From Amycolatopsis sp. EV170708-02-1 (GTDB lineage Bacteria; Actinomycetota; Actinomycetes; Mycobacteriales; Pseudonocardiaceae): a stretch of 64,000 nucleotides of DNA. The DNA lies in NCBI RefSeq assembly GCF_022479115.1, contig NZ_CP092497.1, positions 1,984,001-2,048,000 on the forward strand. The letters run 5' to 3'. Both the position numbers and the translations under genes were made by a program. Below, piece after piece: positions 37,625 through 45,909 of the stretch. Numbering within the stretch: the stretch's first letter is position 1; every line of letters starts with the position of its first letter. The notes beneath the pieces were generated by a model. The model was not told the DNA's origin, did not search any database, and was given only the letters and a program-made list of their open reading frames with translations.

Positions 37625-38305
37625 TCAGGGCAGGAGCGCGGTGAGCGCCGGGACGTCGAGCCCGACCAGCGACGAGCGGAACACCCGCCGCTCCCCCGGT
37701 TCGACGTCGACGTCGTTCGGGATCACCACCACCGTGCAGCCCGCAGCGGCCGCGGAAGCCGCGCCAGGCGGGGAATCCTCGATCGCGACGCACCGGGAAG
37801 CCGGGACTCCCAGCAATTCCGCGGCCAGCTGATACGGTCTCGCGTCCGGTTTGTTCAGACCATCGACCTCGTCTCCGCAGACCGTGGCGGCGAAGTACTC
37901 GCGGCCGATGGTGTTGAGCGCGAGTTCGGTCAGCGACCGTTCGGTGGAGGTGACCAGCGCCATCGGGACACCGTTGGCGCGCAACAGTTCGAGCAGCTCC
38001 TGGGCGCCGGGACGCCATGGGAGCGGGCCGTCGAACAGGTTGGCCGTGCGGCGGCGGATCCACTGCCCCATCTCGGCGATCGACTCGGGCGTCACGGGCC
38101 TCGCGCACACGTCGAGCAGGAACGCGGCCGTGTCGTCCATATTGGACCCGACGAGGCTCAGGCGCTGTTCCTCGGTCAGCGTGCCGCCGAGGCTTTCGAC
38201 GGCCTCGTAGAGCGCGACGTCCCACAGCTTCTCCGAGTCGACCAGCGTGCCGTCCATGTCCCACAGCACGGCGGCGAGTCCGTCCGGTGTGGACGGTTCG
38301 GTCAC
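37625..38305 (-). CDS. HAD-family hydrolase (phosphatase)
   Basis: 226-residue HAD phosphatase of the beta-phosphoglucomutase/GS1-like group. Motif I is LWDMDGTLVDSEKLWD, motif II VTSTERSL, motif III KPDARPYQLAAELL, motif IV AIEDSPPGAASAAAAGC. All catalytic aspartates are present. It should dephosphorylate a small metabolite. It lies upstream of ada-alkA and diverges from the PAC2 gene across 178 bases. Confidence 0.92.
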   Translation of the reverse strand: MTEPSTPDGLAAVLWDMDGTLVDSEKLWDVALYEAVESLGGTLTEEQRLSLVGSNMDDTAAFLLDVCARPVTPESIAEMGQWIRRRTANLFDGPLPWRPGAQELLELLRANGVPMALVTSTERSLTELALNTIGREYFAATVCGDEVDGLNKPDARPYQLAAELLGVPASRCVAIEDSPPGAASAAAAGCTVVVIPNDVDVEPGERRVFRSSLVGLDVPALTALLP

Positions 38306-38483
38306 GGCTCCCCCTCACGTTCGGTCAGGCCTTCCGGAGCCCACGGTAGCCGAGACGGATTCACGTCGGCGGCCAGGTGGGTGCCCGAAATGTCGCGTTA
38401 TGTCGGCTCCGCGCGGTTCGCCGCCGCGAAACGCCACTGGACATGCCCAACGGCGAACGGCCGCCTGGTCGTAGGCTGGTCCG

Positions 38484-39383
38484 GTGAGTGAGCCCGTCGA
38501 CGAGACCCAGCGGCCCGGCCGCGACCACCCGGATGACACCAAGCCGATCATGATCGTCGCCTTCGAAGGATGGAACGACGCAGGTGACGCGGCCAGCCGG
38601 GCGGTCGAGCATCTCCAGCTCAACTGGGATGCGACCCCACTGAGCGAGCTGAGTCCTGACGAGTACTACGACTTCCAGGTCAGCAGACCCACCGTGCGCA
38701 TGGTGGACGGCGTCACCCGGCGGGTCGACTGGCCGACCACGCGGCTCTCGGTGTGCCGCCCGGAGGGCTTCAGCCGGGACATCGTGCTGGTCCAGGGGCC
38801 CGAGCCGAACATGCGCTGGCGCGCCTTCTGCGCCGAACTGCTGGAGCACATCCAGCAGCTGGAAGTCTCTACCGTCGTCACTCTCGGGGCGCTTCTGGCC
38901 GACACCGCGCACACCCGGCCCGTCCCGGTCACCGGGACGGCGTACGACAAGGACACCGCTTCGCAGTTCGGCCTGGAGCTGAACAACTACCAGGGACCGA
39001 CGGGCATCGTCGGGGTCCTGCAGGACTACTGCGTGCAGGCGGGTGTCCCGGCGGTCTCGATCTGGGCGGCCGTGCCGCATTACGTCTCGCATCCGCCGTC
39101 GCCCAAGGCCACGCTGGCGCTGCTGCACAAACTCGAGGACGTCCTCGACGTCGAGATCCCGCTCGGCGCCCTTCCCGAGCAGGCGGAGGAGTGGCAGCGG
39201 ACGGTCACCGAGATGGCCGAGGAGGACGAGGAGATCAGCGAGTACGTCCGGGGACTCGAGGAGCGCGGCGACGCGGAGACCGAGTTCACGCTGGACGACG
39301 TCAGCGGGGACAAGATCGCGGCCGAGTTCGAGCGGTACCTGCGGCGGCGGCGTCCCGGCCAGGACGGTCCCGGACGCGGCTGA
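38484..39383 (+). CDS. PAC2 (proteasome assembly chaperone-like) family protein
   Basis: 299 residues, homologue of Rv2125. It begins VDETQRPGRDHPDDTKPIMI and has the PAC2 core (VAFEGWNDAGDAASRAVEHL, VVTLGALLADTAHTRPVPVT, GILG-like TGIVGVLQDYC). The family resembles archaeal and eukaryotic proteasome assembly chaperones, but in actinobacteria the role is not settled. Its presence close to the proteasome locus is suggestive and is also seen in mycobacteria. The C-terminus is acidic. It converges on the metallophosphoesterase across a perfect palindrome. Confidence 0.9.
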   Translation: MSEPVDETQRPGRDHPDDTKPIMIVAFEGWNDAGDAASRAVEHLQLNWDATPLSELSPDEYYDFQVSRPTVRMVDGVTRRVDWPTTRLSVCRPEGFSRDIVLVQGPEPNMRWRAFCAELLEHIQQLEVSTVVTLGALLADTAHTRPVPVTGTAYDKDTASQFGLELNNYQGPTGIVGVLQDYCVQAGVPAVSIWAAVPHYVSHPPSPKATLALLHKLEDVLDVEIPLGALPEQAEEWQRTVTEMAEEDEEISEYVRGLEERGDAETEFTLDDVSGDKIAAEFERYLRRRRPGQDGPGRG

Positions 39384-39392
39384 GCCCTGAAG

Positions 39393-39442
39393 GCCTCGTG
39401 AGTGGTGAGGACGGTTAGAACCGTCCTCACCACTCACGAGGC
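39393..39442. repeat. Perfect palindrome after PAC2 gene (family C)
   Basis: 24-base arms (39393-39416 and 39419-39442) around AG. Its core is identical to that at 34336-34381, apart from the centre (AG against CT). It ends one base before the metallophosphoesterase stop and 9 bases after the PAC2 stop. Confidence 0.88.
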
Positions 39443-39443
39443 G

Positions 39444-40266
39444 TCAGAAGATGCGCCGCAGCGGGATCGGCCCCCGCGCCCGCTTCCGCCACTCACGCGG
39501 ATAACCGAGCGAGACCTCTTCGAAGCGCACGCCGTCCGCCTCCGTGGAACGCGGGATGTGCAGGTGCCCGTAGACGGCGACCTCGGCACGGAAGCGCACA
39601 TGCCAGTCCTCGGTCTCGGTCGTCCCGCACCACAGCGCGAACTCCGGGTAGTACAGCGGTTCGGTCGGGTGGCGGTGCAGCGGCCAGTGCGACATGAGGA
39701 TCGTCCCGTGGTCCTCGGGATCGCCTCCAGCCGTTCCGTGCTGATCTTCACCCGGTCGGCGCACCACGCCTGCCTGCTGGGATACGGATCGGGGTGCAGG
39801 AAGAACTCGTCCGTGCACAGCACGCCCGCCTCGCGCGCCTGCTCGATGGCCGTCAGCATCGGCAGCCCGTCGGCCTGCGGGGTGCGCCAGCTGTAGTCGT
39901 ACAGGACGAACAGCGGCGCGATCGTCAGCGGCTTCTCCTGGTGCTCCCACACCGGGTACGGGTCCTCCGGGGTGAGGACGTCGATCTCGCGGCACCGTTC
40001 GACCAGATGCTCGTAGCGCGCCTGTCCGCGCAGCTGACATTCGTCCTTCTGGGTGGTCCACAGCTCGTGGTTGCCGGGTACCCAGACGACCTTCGCGAAA
40101 CGTTCACGCAAGGTCTTGAGCACCCCGATCACGGATTCGGCGCGTTCGGCGACGTCACCGGCCACGAGCAGCCAGTCGTCGGGGTCCGGGGGACGACCTC
40201 GTCGACGAGCGGGGCGTTGCCCTCATGGGTGACGTGGAGGTCGCTGGTGGCGAAGAGATGCGGCAC
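39444..40266 (-). pseudogene. Metallophosphoesterase; two frameshifts as sequenced
   Basis: Calcineurin-like phosphoesterase. The start (GTG 40266, VPHLFATSDLHVTHEGNAPL) holds the first metal motif. The frame then changes at a GGGGG run (40188-40192), giving WLLVAGDVAERAE and VVWVPGNHELW. It changes again at about 39717-39719, giving HGTILMSHWPLHR and the final VYGHLHIPR motif. Restoring one base at each site yields an open 274-residue protein with every metal ligand in order. Such clean motif order argues that the breaks are sequencing losses and not decay. Confidence 0.85.
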
Positions 40267-40281
40267 CCCACCACCGTAGCT

Positions 40282-41520
40282 TCACCCGGTCCGGGGAACC
40301 GCCGGAATAGCGTCACCGCGCAGCCTGCCCGACGCCGACACGGCGAGCACGATCAACGCCGAGACGGTGTGCAGCCCCGCTTGGACGTTCAGCAACACGC
40401 CTGTGCCCAGCACGTTCAGCAGCCAGCCGGTCAGCAGGGCGCCCAGCGCCGTGAACCCCGCGGTCCCGGCGAAGACGGTGCTCAGCACGCGGCCTGAGCG
40501 TTCCGAGGACGCGGCGGTCTGGACCATCGAGAGCAGCCCGGATCCGGCGAGCACCCCGGGGGCACCGACCAGGCCGAAGAGCCCGATGAAGACGCCCAGC
40601 GAAGCGGTCAGCGCGGGCAGGTTCCAGATCACCGCCGACAGCAGGCCGAGCGCGAGCCCTCCCCAGCCGAGCAGAGCGGCGGGTGCGACCTTGCGGGCGA
40701 CGGTGGCGACGGCGAATCCCGCAGCCAGCCCGCCGAGCGCCTGTACGCCGCGCAGCAGGCCGACGTCGCCTTCGGTGCCGTCGAGGATGTCGAGCACGAA
40801 GACCACGAACAGCACCAGGAACATCCCCTGCGCCAGCGACGTCAGCACCACGACGACACCGGCGAGGCGAAGGCGCCCTTCGCGGCCGATCTCGCGAAGC
40901 CCGTCGAGCCACGCCCTCAGCACCGGCTCGTGCGGTCCGGCCGCCTTCGGTGCCGCGACGCGCCGGAACGGACGCGCCAGCAGGGCCGAGCCGATCACCA
41001 GCACGCCGAGATAGGCGACCACGACCCAGCCCAGGCCGCCGAACCCGAGCAGGAGACCACCCGCCCAGCCGCCGGCGAGCCGCGCGACACTGCCGTTGAT
41101 GCTCATCAGGCCGTTGGCGCCGATCAGCTCGCCGGCAGGGACCAGTTCGGGCACGAGCGCGTTGCGCGCGGGCTCGAACAAGGACGCCAGGCCCGCCTGC
41201 GCGGCCATCACCCCGTAGATCACGAAGACCGGGCCGCTGGACGCGACGAACAGCAGAGGCAGCGCCACGAACGCCTGTCCGGCGCACACCACGCACAGCA
41301 CCAGCCGCCGGTTCCAGCGGTCCGCGATAACGCCGGCGACCGGGCTCAGCAGCACCGCGGGCACCAGGCCGAGGACGATGCTCAACGCCGTGGTGGCCGC
41401 CGAACCGGTCGCTTGGAAGACGAACACCGGCAATGCGATCTGCAGCATCCACTCGGCGGTCTCGGAGAAGAAGGCGGCGATCCACAACCGCGCGAAGGCG
41501 GGCTCCCTCAACGGTTTCAT
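40282..41520 (-). CDS. MFS transporter
   Basis: 412-residue major facilitator of the enterobactin/macrolide-exporter-like (MFS_3) type, with about 12 membrane helices. It starts MKPLREPAFARLWIAAFFSE and has the loop motif GVIADRWNRRLVLC. It probably exports a drug or metabolite. Its ATG overlaps the stop of the upstream HTH regulator by 4 bases (41517-41520), so the two are coupled and probably controlled together. Confidence 0.88.
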   Translation of the reverse strand: MKPLREPAFARLWIAAFFSETAEWMLQIALPVFVFQATGSAATTALSIVLGLVPAVLLSPVAGVIADRWNRRLVLCVVCAGQAFVALPLLFVASSGPVFVIYGVMAAQAGLASLFEPARNALVPELVPAGELIGANGLMSINGSVARLAGGWAGGLLLGFGGLGWVVVAYLGVLVIGSALLARPFRRVAAPKAAGPHEPVLRAWLDGLREIGREGRLRLAGVVVVLTSLAQGMFLVLFVVFVLDILDGTEGDVGLLRGVQALGGLAAGFAVATVARKVAPAALLGWGGLALGLLSAVIWNLPALTASLGVFIGLFGLVGAPGVLAGSGLLSMVQTAASSERSGRVLSTVFAGTAGFTALGALLTGWLLNVLGTGVLLNVQAGLHTVSALIVLAVSASGRLRGDAIPAVPRTG

Positions 41521-42095
41521 CTGCTCGGCTTCCCCTCGGCGTCGATGCGGAGGAACGCCCGCAGTCCCAAGTGGACCGGGAGCGCCTCCGCGGGAGCGTC
41601 TTCACGGATCGCGCCGACGTACGGTCGCACGAGCGCGTCGATCCGCTGGACCAGCTCTTCCAGCTCGCCCGCGGTCACCCGCAGCGAGTAGTTGTTGATC
41701 CCCGACGCGTCCCGCCAGTCCTCGCCGAGCCGGTGGGCGGCGTCGAGGTAACGCTCGGTCAGCTCCTTCTCCCGCGCGAGGGTCGTCCCCACGACCGCCA
41801 GTTGCGCCCCGCGCAGCTCCGGGTCGTCACCGAATTCGATGCCGACCTGGCACGCCCGCCACGGCCGCTCCCGCCCGTCCTCCCCCTCGACCCGCTCCAC
41901 GAGACCGTGCCGCGCCAGCTGACGCAGATGCCAACTGCAGTTCGAGGCGGTCGAGCCGACGGCCGCCGCGCATTCGCTCGCGGTCCGCGGGCCGACCGCC
42001 ATGAGGTGGTCCACCAGCGCCGAACGCAGCGGATGCGCCAACGCCCGCATCAGCTCGACGTCTTCGATCCGCTTGCGCGGCGGCAACCCGGTCAT
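41517..42095 (-). CDS. ArsR-like helix-turn-helix regulator of MFS operon
   Basis: 192 residues from the ATG at 42095 (MTGLPPRKRIEDVELMRALA); a longer frame would read through the operator. The winged helix is HPLRSALVDHLMAVGPRTAS to STASNCSWHLRQLARHGLVE, the HTH_20/ArsR-like form. The C-terminal half (about 100-192) is helical and probably binds ligand or dimerises. The MFS gene is coupled downstream. A 38-base palindrome lies 10 bases upstream, so it probably represses its own operon. Confidence 0.85.
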   Translation of the reverse strand: MTGLPPRKRIEDVELMRALAHPLRSALVDHLMAVGPRTASECAAAVGSTASNCSWHLRQLARHGLVERVEGEDGRERPWRACQVGIEFGDDPELRGAQLAVVGTTLAREKELTERYLDAAHRLGEDWRDASGINNYSLRVTAGELEELVQRIDALVRPYVGAIREDAPAEALPVHLGLRAFLRIDAEGKPSR

Positions 42096-42105
42096 CGCCC
42101 GATCC

Positions 42106-42143
42106 AATCTGAAAGAGTTCTTTCGAAAGTTCTCTTTCAGATT
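42106..42143 (-). promoter_or_regulatory. 38-base palindromic operator of HTH-MFS operon
   Basis: AATCTGAAAGAG (42106-42117) and CTCTTTCAGATT (42132-42143) are perfect complements. The spacer contains a second perfect palindrome, CTTTCGAAAG (42120-42129). The GAAAG unit recurs in all quarters, suggesting two dimers. It lies directly upstream of the HTH start. Confidence 0.75.
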
Positions 42144-42189
42144 CACAGGCGCTCGCCCGGAAGTCAAGACGCGCCATCGAGCCCGCCCG

Positions 42190-42252
42190 GCGAGTTACGC
42201 CTCCAATCACGCGAGTTACGCACCCGAACACGCGAGTCACGCCTCCGATACC
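42190..42252. repeat. Three tandem 21-base repeats
   Basis: Units at 42190-42210, 42211-42231 and 42232-42252, each beginning GCGAGTTACG or GCGAGTCACG and containing CxCC(A/G)A. They lie between the divergent HTH and MarR genes. Spacing of two helical turns suits cooperative protein binding, but no binder is known. Confidence 0.7.
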
Positions 42253-42262
42253 CTTGCCGGGA

Positions 42263-42292
42263 CAGTCACTGCACAGAACAGTTACTGCGCAG
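42263..42292 (+). promoter_or_regulatory. Direct-repeat candidate operator before marR
   Basis: CAGTCACTGCACAG (42263-42276) and CAGTTACTGCGCAG (42279-42292) are 14-base direct repeats 16 bases apart; each holds CAGT-N-ACTG, a small palindrome. They lie 26 bases before the MarR start codon, suggesting self-regulation. Confidence 0.5.
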
Positions 42293-42317
42293 CTCAACTA
42301 CTGCCCCAGGGAAGCAC

Positions 42318-42788
42318 ATGCCTGACCAGCGAGAACTCGCCACCGCGGCGGCCTTGGAGATCCCCCGGTTCGTCAGCGCGACCGTCCTGTTCCAGACGGC
42401 CATGGCGGAACGGCTCGGGATCAGCCCCACCGAGCTGCACGGGCTCCAGCTGGTCATCAGCGGCGCCGCGACCTCGCCGACCCAGCTGGCGCGGGCGCTC
42501 GGCATGACCACCGGCGCGGTGACGCGGATGCTCGACCGCATGGAGACGCGTCGGCTGGTCGAGCGCGTCCCCGATCCCGCCGACCGGCGCCGCCTCGCGA
42601 TCCGCCCGCTCCCCGACCGGCTCGACGACGTCGCCGACCTCTACTCCCCCATGGCCCGGTTCTTCGGCGACCGCCTCGGGAAGCTCGACCGGCGCCAGCT
42701 CGCCGCACTGCTCGGCGTCATGACCGACGGGCGCGCGTTCGCCGAAAAAGAGGCTGCTCGCCTGCGCACCGAAACAGGGGTTGACTAA
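42318..42788 (+). CDS. MarR-family transcriptional regulator
   Basis: 156 residues from the ATG at 42318 behind CAGGGAAGCAC. The winged helix includes TSPTQLARALGMTTGAVTRM and the wing RRLVERVPDPADRRRLAI, where DxRR is the MarR hallmark. MarR proteins usually repress efflux or resistance genes until a drug or phenolic ligand binds. The ABC-F gene starts 148 bases downstream on the same strand and has an operator-like palindrome in its promoter, the likely target. Confidence 0.9.
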   Translation: MPDQRELATAAALEIPRFVSATVLFQTAMAERLGISPTELHGLQLVISGAATSPTQLARALGMTTGAVTRMLDRMETRRLVERVPDPADRRRLAIRPLPDRLDDVADLYSPMARFFGDRLGKLDRRQLAALLGVMTDGRAFAEKEAARLRTETGVD

Positions 42789-42811
42789 CGCTACAGGTGT
42801 TGCGTTAGACT
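42781..42811 (+). promoter_or_regulatory. ABC-F promoter with palindromic operator
   Basis: TTGACT (42781-42786) and TAGACT (42806-42811) are 19 bases apart and overlap the end of marR. CTAACGC (42785-42791) and GCGTTAG (42802-42808) are perfect inverted arms lying between and over the promoter elements. A MarR dimer bound here would block transcription. Confidence 0.6.
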
Positions 42812-42936
42812 GTGCGCATCATGGACAACTGACATCGCGCCTTCCCCGCTCCGAGGCGGCTTCGGTCGAGCACCGCTCCCGTAAGCCACGAAGCCCGGCG
42901 GGGTTCCTCATGTCCGAAGAAGCACGGTGATGTCGT
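42812..42936 (+). promoter_or_regulatory. Leader of ABC-F gene with short upstream reading frames
   Basis: The predicted transcript starts near 42818. It holds a four-codon frame, ATGGACAACTGA (42821-42832), and a seven-codon frame, 42910-42930 (MSEEAR), ending 6 bases before the ABC-F ATG. A G/C-rich imperfect hairpin (GAAGCCC at 42891-42897 with GGGGTTC) lies between them. This layout resembles leaders through which ribosome-targeting drugs induce ABC-F genes by attenuation, but it is a proposal from layout only. Confidence 0.4.
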
Positions 42937-44544
42937 ATGTCTCTTTCCCTGATCGCCAAGGACCTCGTCCACTCCTACGGTGCCCGCGTCGTCCTCGACG
43001 GCGTGAACCTGACCGCTTCGGCCGGGCAACGGCTCGGACTGGTCGGCGAGAACGGCGTCGGCAAGTCCACGCTCCTGCGGTTGCTGGCCGGGGTCGAAGA
43101 GCCACAGGGCGGCGAGGTGCTCCGAGGCGACGACCTCGGGTTCCTCCTGCAGGAGTTGCCTTTCCCGCTCACGGCGAGGTTCTCCGACGTCATCGACGAC
43201 GCGCTCGCCGAGATCCGGCGAGCGTCCGCGCGGCTCGACGAACTGACCACGGTGCTCGCTCGGCGTCCGGACGACGCCGCCGTGCTCGACGAGTACGGCA
43301 CGGTGCTCGAATGGGCCCAGGCACACGACCTGTGGGACGCCGACAGGCGCGCCGAGGTCGTGTGCGCGGGGCTCGGACTGGCCGGGATCGACCCGGCGCG
43401 CGAACTGGGCACGCTGTCGGGCGGCCAGCGGTCGCGGCTCGGCCTCGCCGCGTTGCTGATCCGGCGGCCGGGCACCCTCGTGCTGGACGAACCGACGAAC
43501 CATCTCGACGACGCCGCGATGGAGTTCCTCGAACAGCATCTCGCGTCGCTGACCGGTGTCCTCGTGCTGTCGTCGCACGATCGCGTGTTCCTCGACGCGG
43601 TGTGCACCGACATCGTCGACCTCGACCCGGCACTGGGCGGCCCGACCCGCTACGGCGGCGCGTATTCCGGCTACCTGGACCGGAAACGGGCCGAACGGGC
43701 GCGCTGGGAACAGCGCTACGCCGAGGAGCAGGACGAGCTCAAGGAACTGCGTGAATCGGTAGCCGTCACCGCGCGCAACGTCGCGCACAACCGGCCGCAG
43801 CGCGACAACGCCAAGATGCTCTACGACTTCAAGACCGGGAGGGTGCAGAAGCAGATCTCGCGCCGGGTCCGCAACGCCCAGCTGCGGCTGGACGAACTGG
43901 AACGCGACCAGGTGCGGAAACCGCCCGCGCCGCTGCGGTTCCAGGGCGATCTGACCGGCGAGCCCGGCGAGGGGAAGACGGCGATCTCGGTACGGGACAT
44001 CGAGATCGCGGGACGCCTGCGGCTGGCGACCTTGGATGTCACGACCACGTCGAGGCTGCTGATCACCGGCGGCAACGGTGCCGGGAAGTCGACGCTGCTG
44101 TCCGTCCTCGCCGGCTCCCTGACCCCGGACTCCGGGACCGTCCTTTCCGGACGCGGTGTGCGGATCGGCCTGCTGGCACAGGACGTCGCGTTCGCCGAGC
44201 CGGAGAAGACCGCGCAACGCACCTACGCCGAAGCCCTCGGCGAGGGCGCTCCCCCGTTGCGCGGGCTGGGGCTGCTGGCCCCGCGCGATCTCGGCACCCG
44301 GGTGGGCGCGCTGTCGGTCGGGCAGCGGCGGCGGCTCGCGCTGGCGCTGCTCATCGCCGACCCGCCGGAGGTCCTCCTGCTGGACGAGCCGACGAACCAC
44401 ATCTCGCTCACCCTGGCCGAGGAGTTGTTCACCGCGCTCGATTCCGCGCCGGGCGCCGTCGTCATCGCGTCTCACGATCGATGGCTGCGGCGGGACTGGT
44501 CAGGTGACCACCTGAGGCTCGAAGCCGGGCGCGTCGCCGTGTAG
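42937..44544 (+). CDS. ABC-F family ATPase, probable ribosome-protection factor
   Basis: 535 residues with two ABC domains and no membrane span. Walker A motifs are GENGVGKST and GGNGAGKST, signatures LSGGQRSRLG and LSVGQRRRLA, Walker B LVLDEPTNHLDD and LLLDEPTNHIS. The interdomain linker (about 240-320) is charged and helical, as in proteins that reach the ribosomal exit site. ABC-F proteins either aid translation or displace drugs; placement behind a MarR gene and a complex leader favours drug resistance (MLS-type or pleuromutilin-like), but specificity is not readable. Confidence 0.9.
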   Translation: MSLSLIAKDLVHSYGARVVLDGVNLTASAGQRLGLVGENGVGKSTLLRLLAGVEEPQGGEVLRGDDLGFLLQELPFPLTARFSDVIDDALAEIRRASARLDELTTVLARRPDDAAVLDEYGTVLEWAQAHDLWDADRRAEVVCAGLGLAGIDPARELGTLSGGQRSRLGLAALLIRRPGTLVLDEPTNHLDDAAMEFLEQHLASLTGVLVLSSHDRVFLDAVCTDIVDLDPALGGPTRYGGAYSGYLDRKRAERARWEQRYAEEQDELKELRESVAVTARNVAHNRPQRDNAKMLYDFKTGRVQKQISRRVRNAQLRLDELERDQVRKPPAPLRFQGDLTGEPGEGKTAISVRDIEIAGRLRLATLDVTTTSRLLITGGNGAGKSTLLSVLAGSLTPDSGTVLSGRGVRIGLLAQDVAFAEPEKTAQRTYAEALGEGAPPLRGLGLLAPRDLGTRVGALSVGQRRRLALALLIADPPEVLLLDEPTNHISLTLAEELFTALDSAPGAVVIASHDRWLRRDWSGDHLRLEAGRVAV

Positions 44545-44557
44545 GGCGTTATACACA

Positions 44558-44590
44558 CTGCTGGGCGGCGGTTTTCCTCCGCCCCAGCAG
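44558..44590. terminator. Bidirectional terminator between ABC-F gene and mshC
   Basis: CTGCTGGGCGGCGG (44558-44571) pairs with CTCCGCCCCAGCAG (to 44590), with one bulge and a TTTTC loop region. It lies between convergent stops. It does not belong to the palindrome families A-C. Confidence 0.7.
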
Positions 44591-44595
44591 CGGTT

Positions 44596-45834
44596 TCAGA
44601 GCTCGATGCCGAGCAGCGCGTCGACCGCGTTCCGGATCAGGCCCGGCGCGGCCGGGTCGGTGCCGGAACGGTTCAGCGCCTGCTCCACCCAGGCGTCGAC
44701 GGCCGCGAGCGCCTTGGGCGTGTCGAGGTCGTCGGTGAGGTGGTCCCGCAGGCGCGCGACGGTGTCCTCCGCCGCGGGACCGGTGCCGAGCGAGACCGCT
44801 TCACGCCAGCGCGCCAGCCGCGCTTCGGCGTCGGTCTGCAGCTGCGTGGTCCACGGCCGGTCCTCGCGGTAGTGGCCGGCGAACAGGGCGAGCCGGATCG
44901 TGCCGGGGTCGACCTTGTCGGCGCGTAGCCGCGAGACGAACACGAGATTCCCGCGCGACTTCGACATCTTCTCGCCGTCGAGGCCGATCATCCCGGCGTG
45001 CACGTAGTGCCGCGCGAACGGCCTGTCCCCCGCGACGGCCTCCGCGTGCGCGGCGCTGTACTCGTGGTGGGGGAAGATCAGGTCCGAGCCACCGCCCTGG
45101 ACGTCGAAGCCGAGGCCGAGCCGGTTGACCGCGATCGCGCTGCACTCGATGTGCCAGCCGGGCCTGCCCGCGCCCAGTTCGGACTCCCACGACGGCTCGC
45201 CGGGGCGCGCCATCCGCCACAGCAGCGCGTCCAGCGGGTGCTGCTTGCCGGGACGGTCCGGGTCGCCGCCGCGTTCGGCGAAGAACTTGGCCATCGTCTC
45301 GGCGTCGTAGTTCGACTCGGAGCCGAAGTGCCCGGTGGCGTTGTGGTCGAAGTAGATGTCCGGGTACTCCGCGTCGTCCGCGCGGTAGGCGCTGCCGTTG
45401 GCCAGCAGCTTGGCGATCACCTCGACGATCTCCGGGATGCTCTCGACGGCCCCGACGAACTGCCGCGGCGGCAACACCCGCAACGCGGTCATGTCCTCGC
45501 GGAACAGTGCCGTCTCGCGCATGCCGAGGACGACCCAGTCGTCCTTGTCCCGCTCGGCGCGCTCCAACAGGGGCTCGTCGATGTCCGTCACGTTCTGCAC
45601 GTAGTGGACTTCGTGCCCGGCGTCCCGCCACAGGCGGTTCACCAGGTCGAACGTCAGGTACGTGGCCGCGTGCCCCAGATGGGTGGCGTCGTACGGCGTG
45701 ATGCCGCAGACGTACATCCGGGCGGTGGGCCCGGGCGCGGTGGGACGGATCTGTCCCGTCGCGGTGTCATGGAGCCGCAGCGGACGGGGGGTGCCGGGGA
45801 TACGGGGCACGTCGACCGATGACCAAGTCTGCAT
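44596..45834 (-). CDS. mshC: MshC, cysteine:GlcN-inositol ligase of mycothiol synthesis
   Basis: Joins cysteine to 1-D-myo-inosityl 2-amino-2-deoxyglucopyranoside using ATP, the third mycothiol step. 412 residues from the ATG at 45834 ([20 protein letters not shown]). It is a short class I cysteinyl-tRNA synthetase relative: zinc Cys43 in [14 protein letters not shown]-like THLGHA at 51-56, [10 protein letters not shown] and the KMSKS loop EKMSKSRGN. It lacks the tRNA-binding domain. It is last in a minus-strand run from moxR and vwa through the MerR gene. The organism therefore makes mycothiol. Confidence 0.95.
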   Translation of the reverse strand: MQTWSSVDVPRIPGTPRPLRLHDTATGQIRPTAPGPTARMYVCGITPYDATHLGHAATYLTFDLVNRLWRDAGHEVHYVQNVTDIDEPLLERAERDKDDWVVLGMRETALFREDMTALRVLPPRQFVGAVESIPEIVEVIAKLLANGSAYRADDAEYPDIYFDHNATGHFGSESNYDAETMAKFFAERGGDPDRPGKQHPLDALLWRMARPGEPSWESELGAGRPGWHIECSAIAVNRLGLGFDVQGGGSDLIFPHHEYSAAHAEAVAGDRPFARHYVHAGMIGLDGEKMSKSRGNLVFVSRLRADKVDPGTIRLALFAGHYREDRPWTTQLQTDAEARLARWREAVSLGTGPAAEDTVARLRDHLTDDLDTPKALAAVDAWVEQALNRSGTDPAAPGLIRNAVDALLGIEL

Positions 45835-45909
45835 ACCCCGACTGTAAGCGGAGCCGCCGCGCCGTTCCCGCCCGGTGGGAGACGAACACGGCCGGAGTAA
45901 CCGCATCCG

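Noticed and set aside
36132..37832. Long plus-strand frame (566 codons) opposite ada-alkA
   Set aside because: No motifs; the minus-strand protein has complete Ada, AraC and AlkA signatures.
42190..42252. Possible CRISPR array
   Set aside because: Only three head-to-tail 21-base units without unique spacers, and no cas genes; the RecB-like nuclease is not beside an array.
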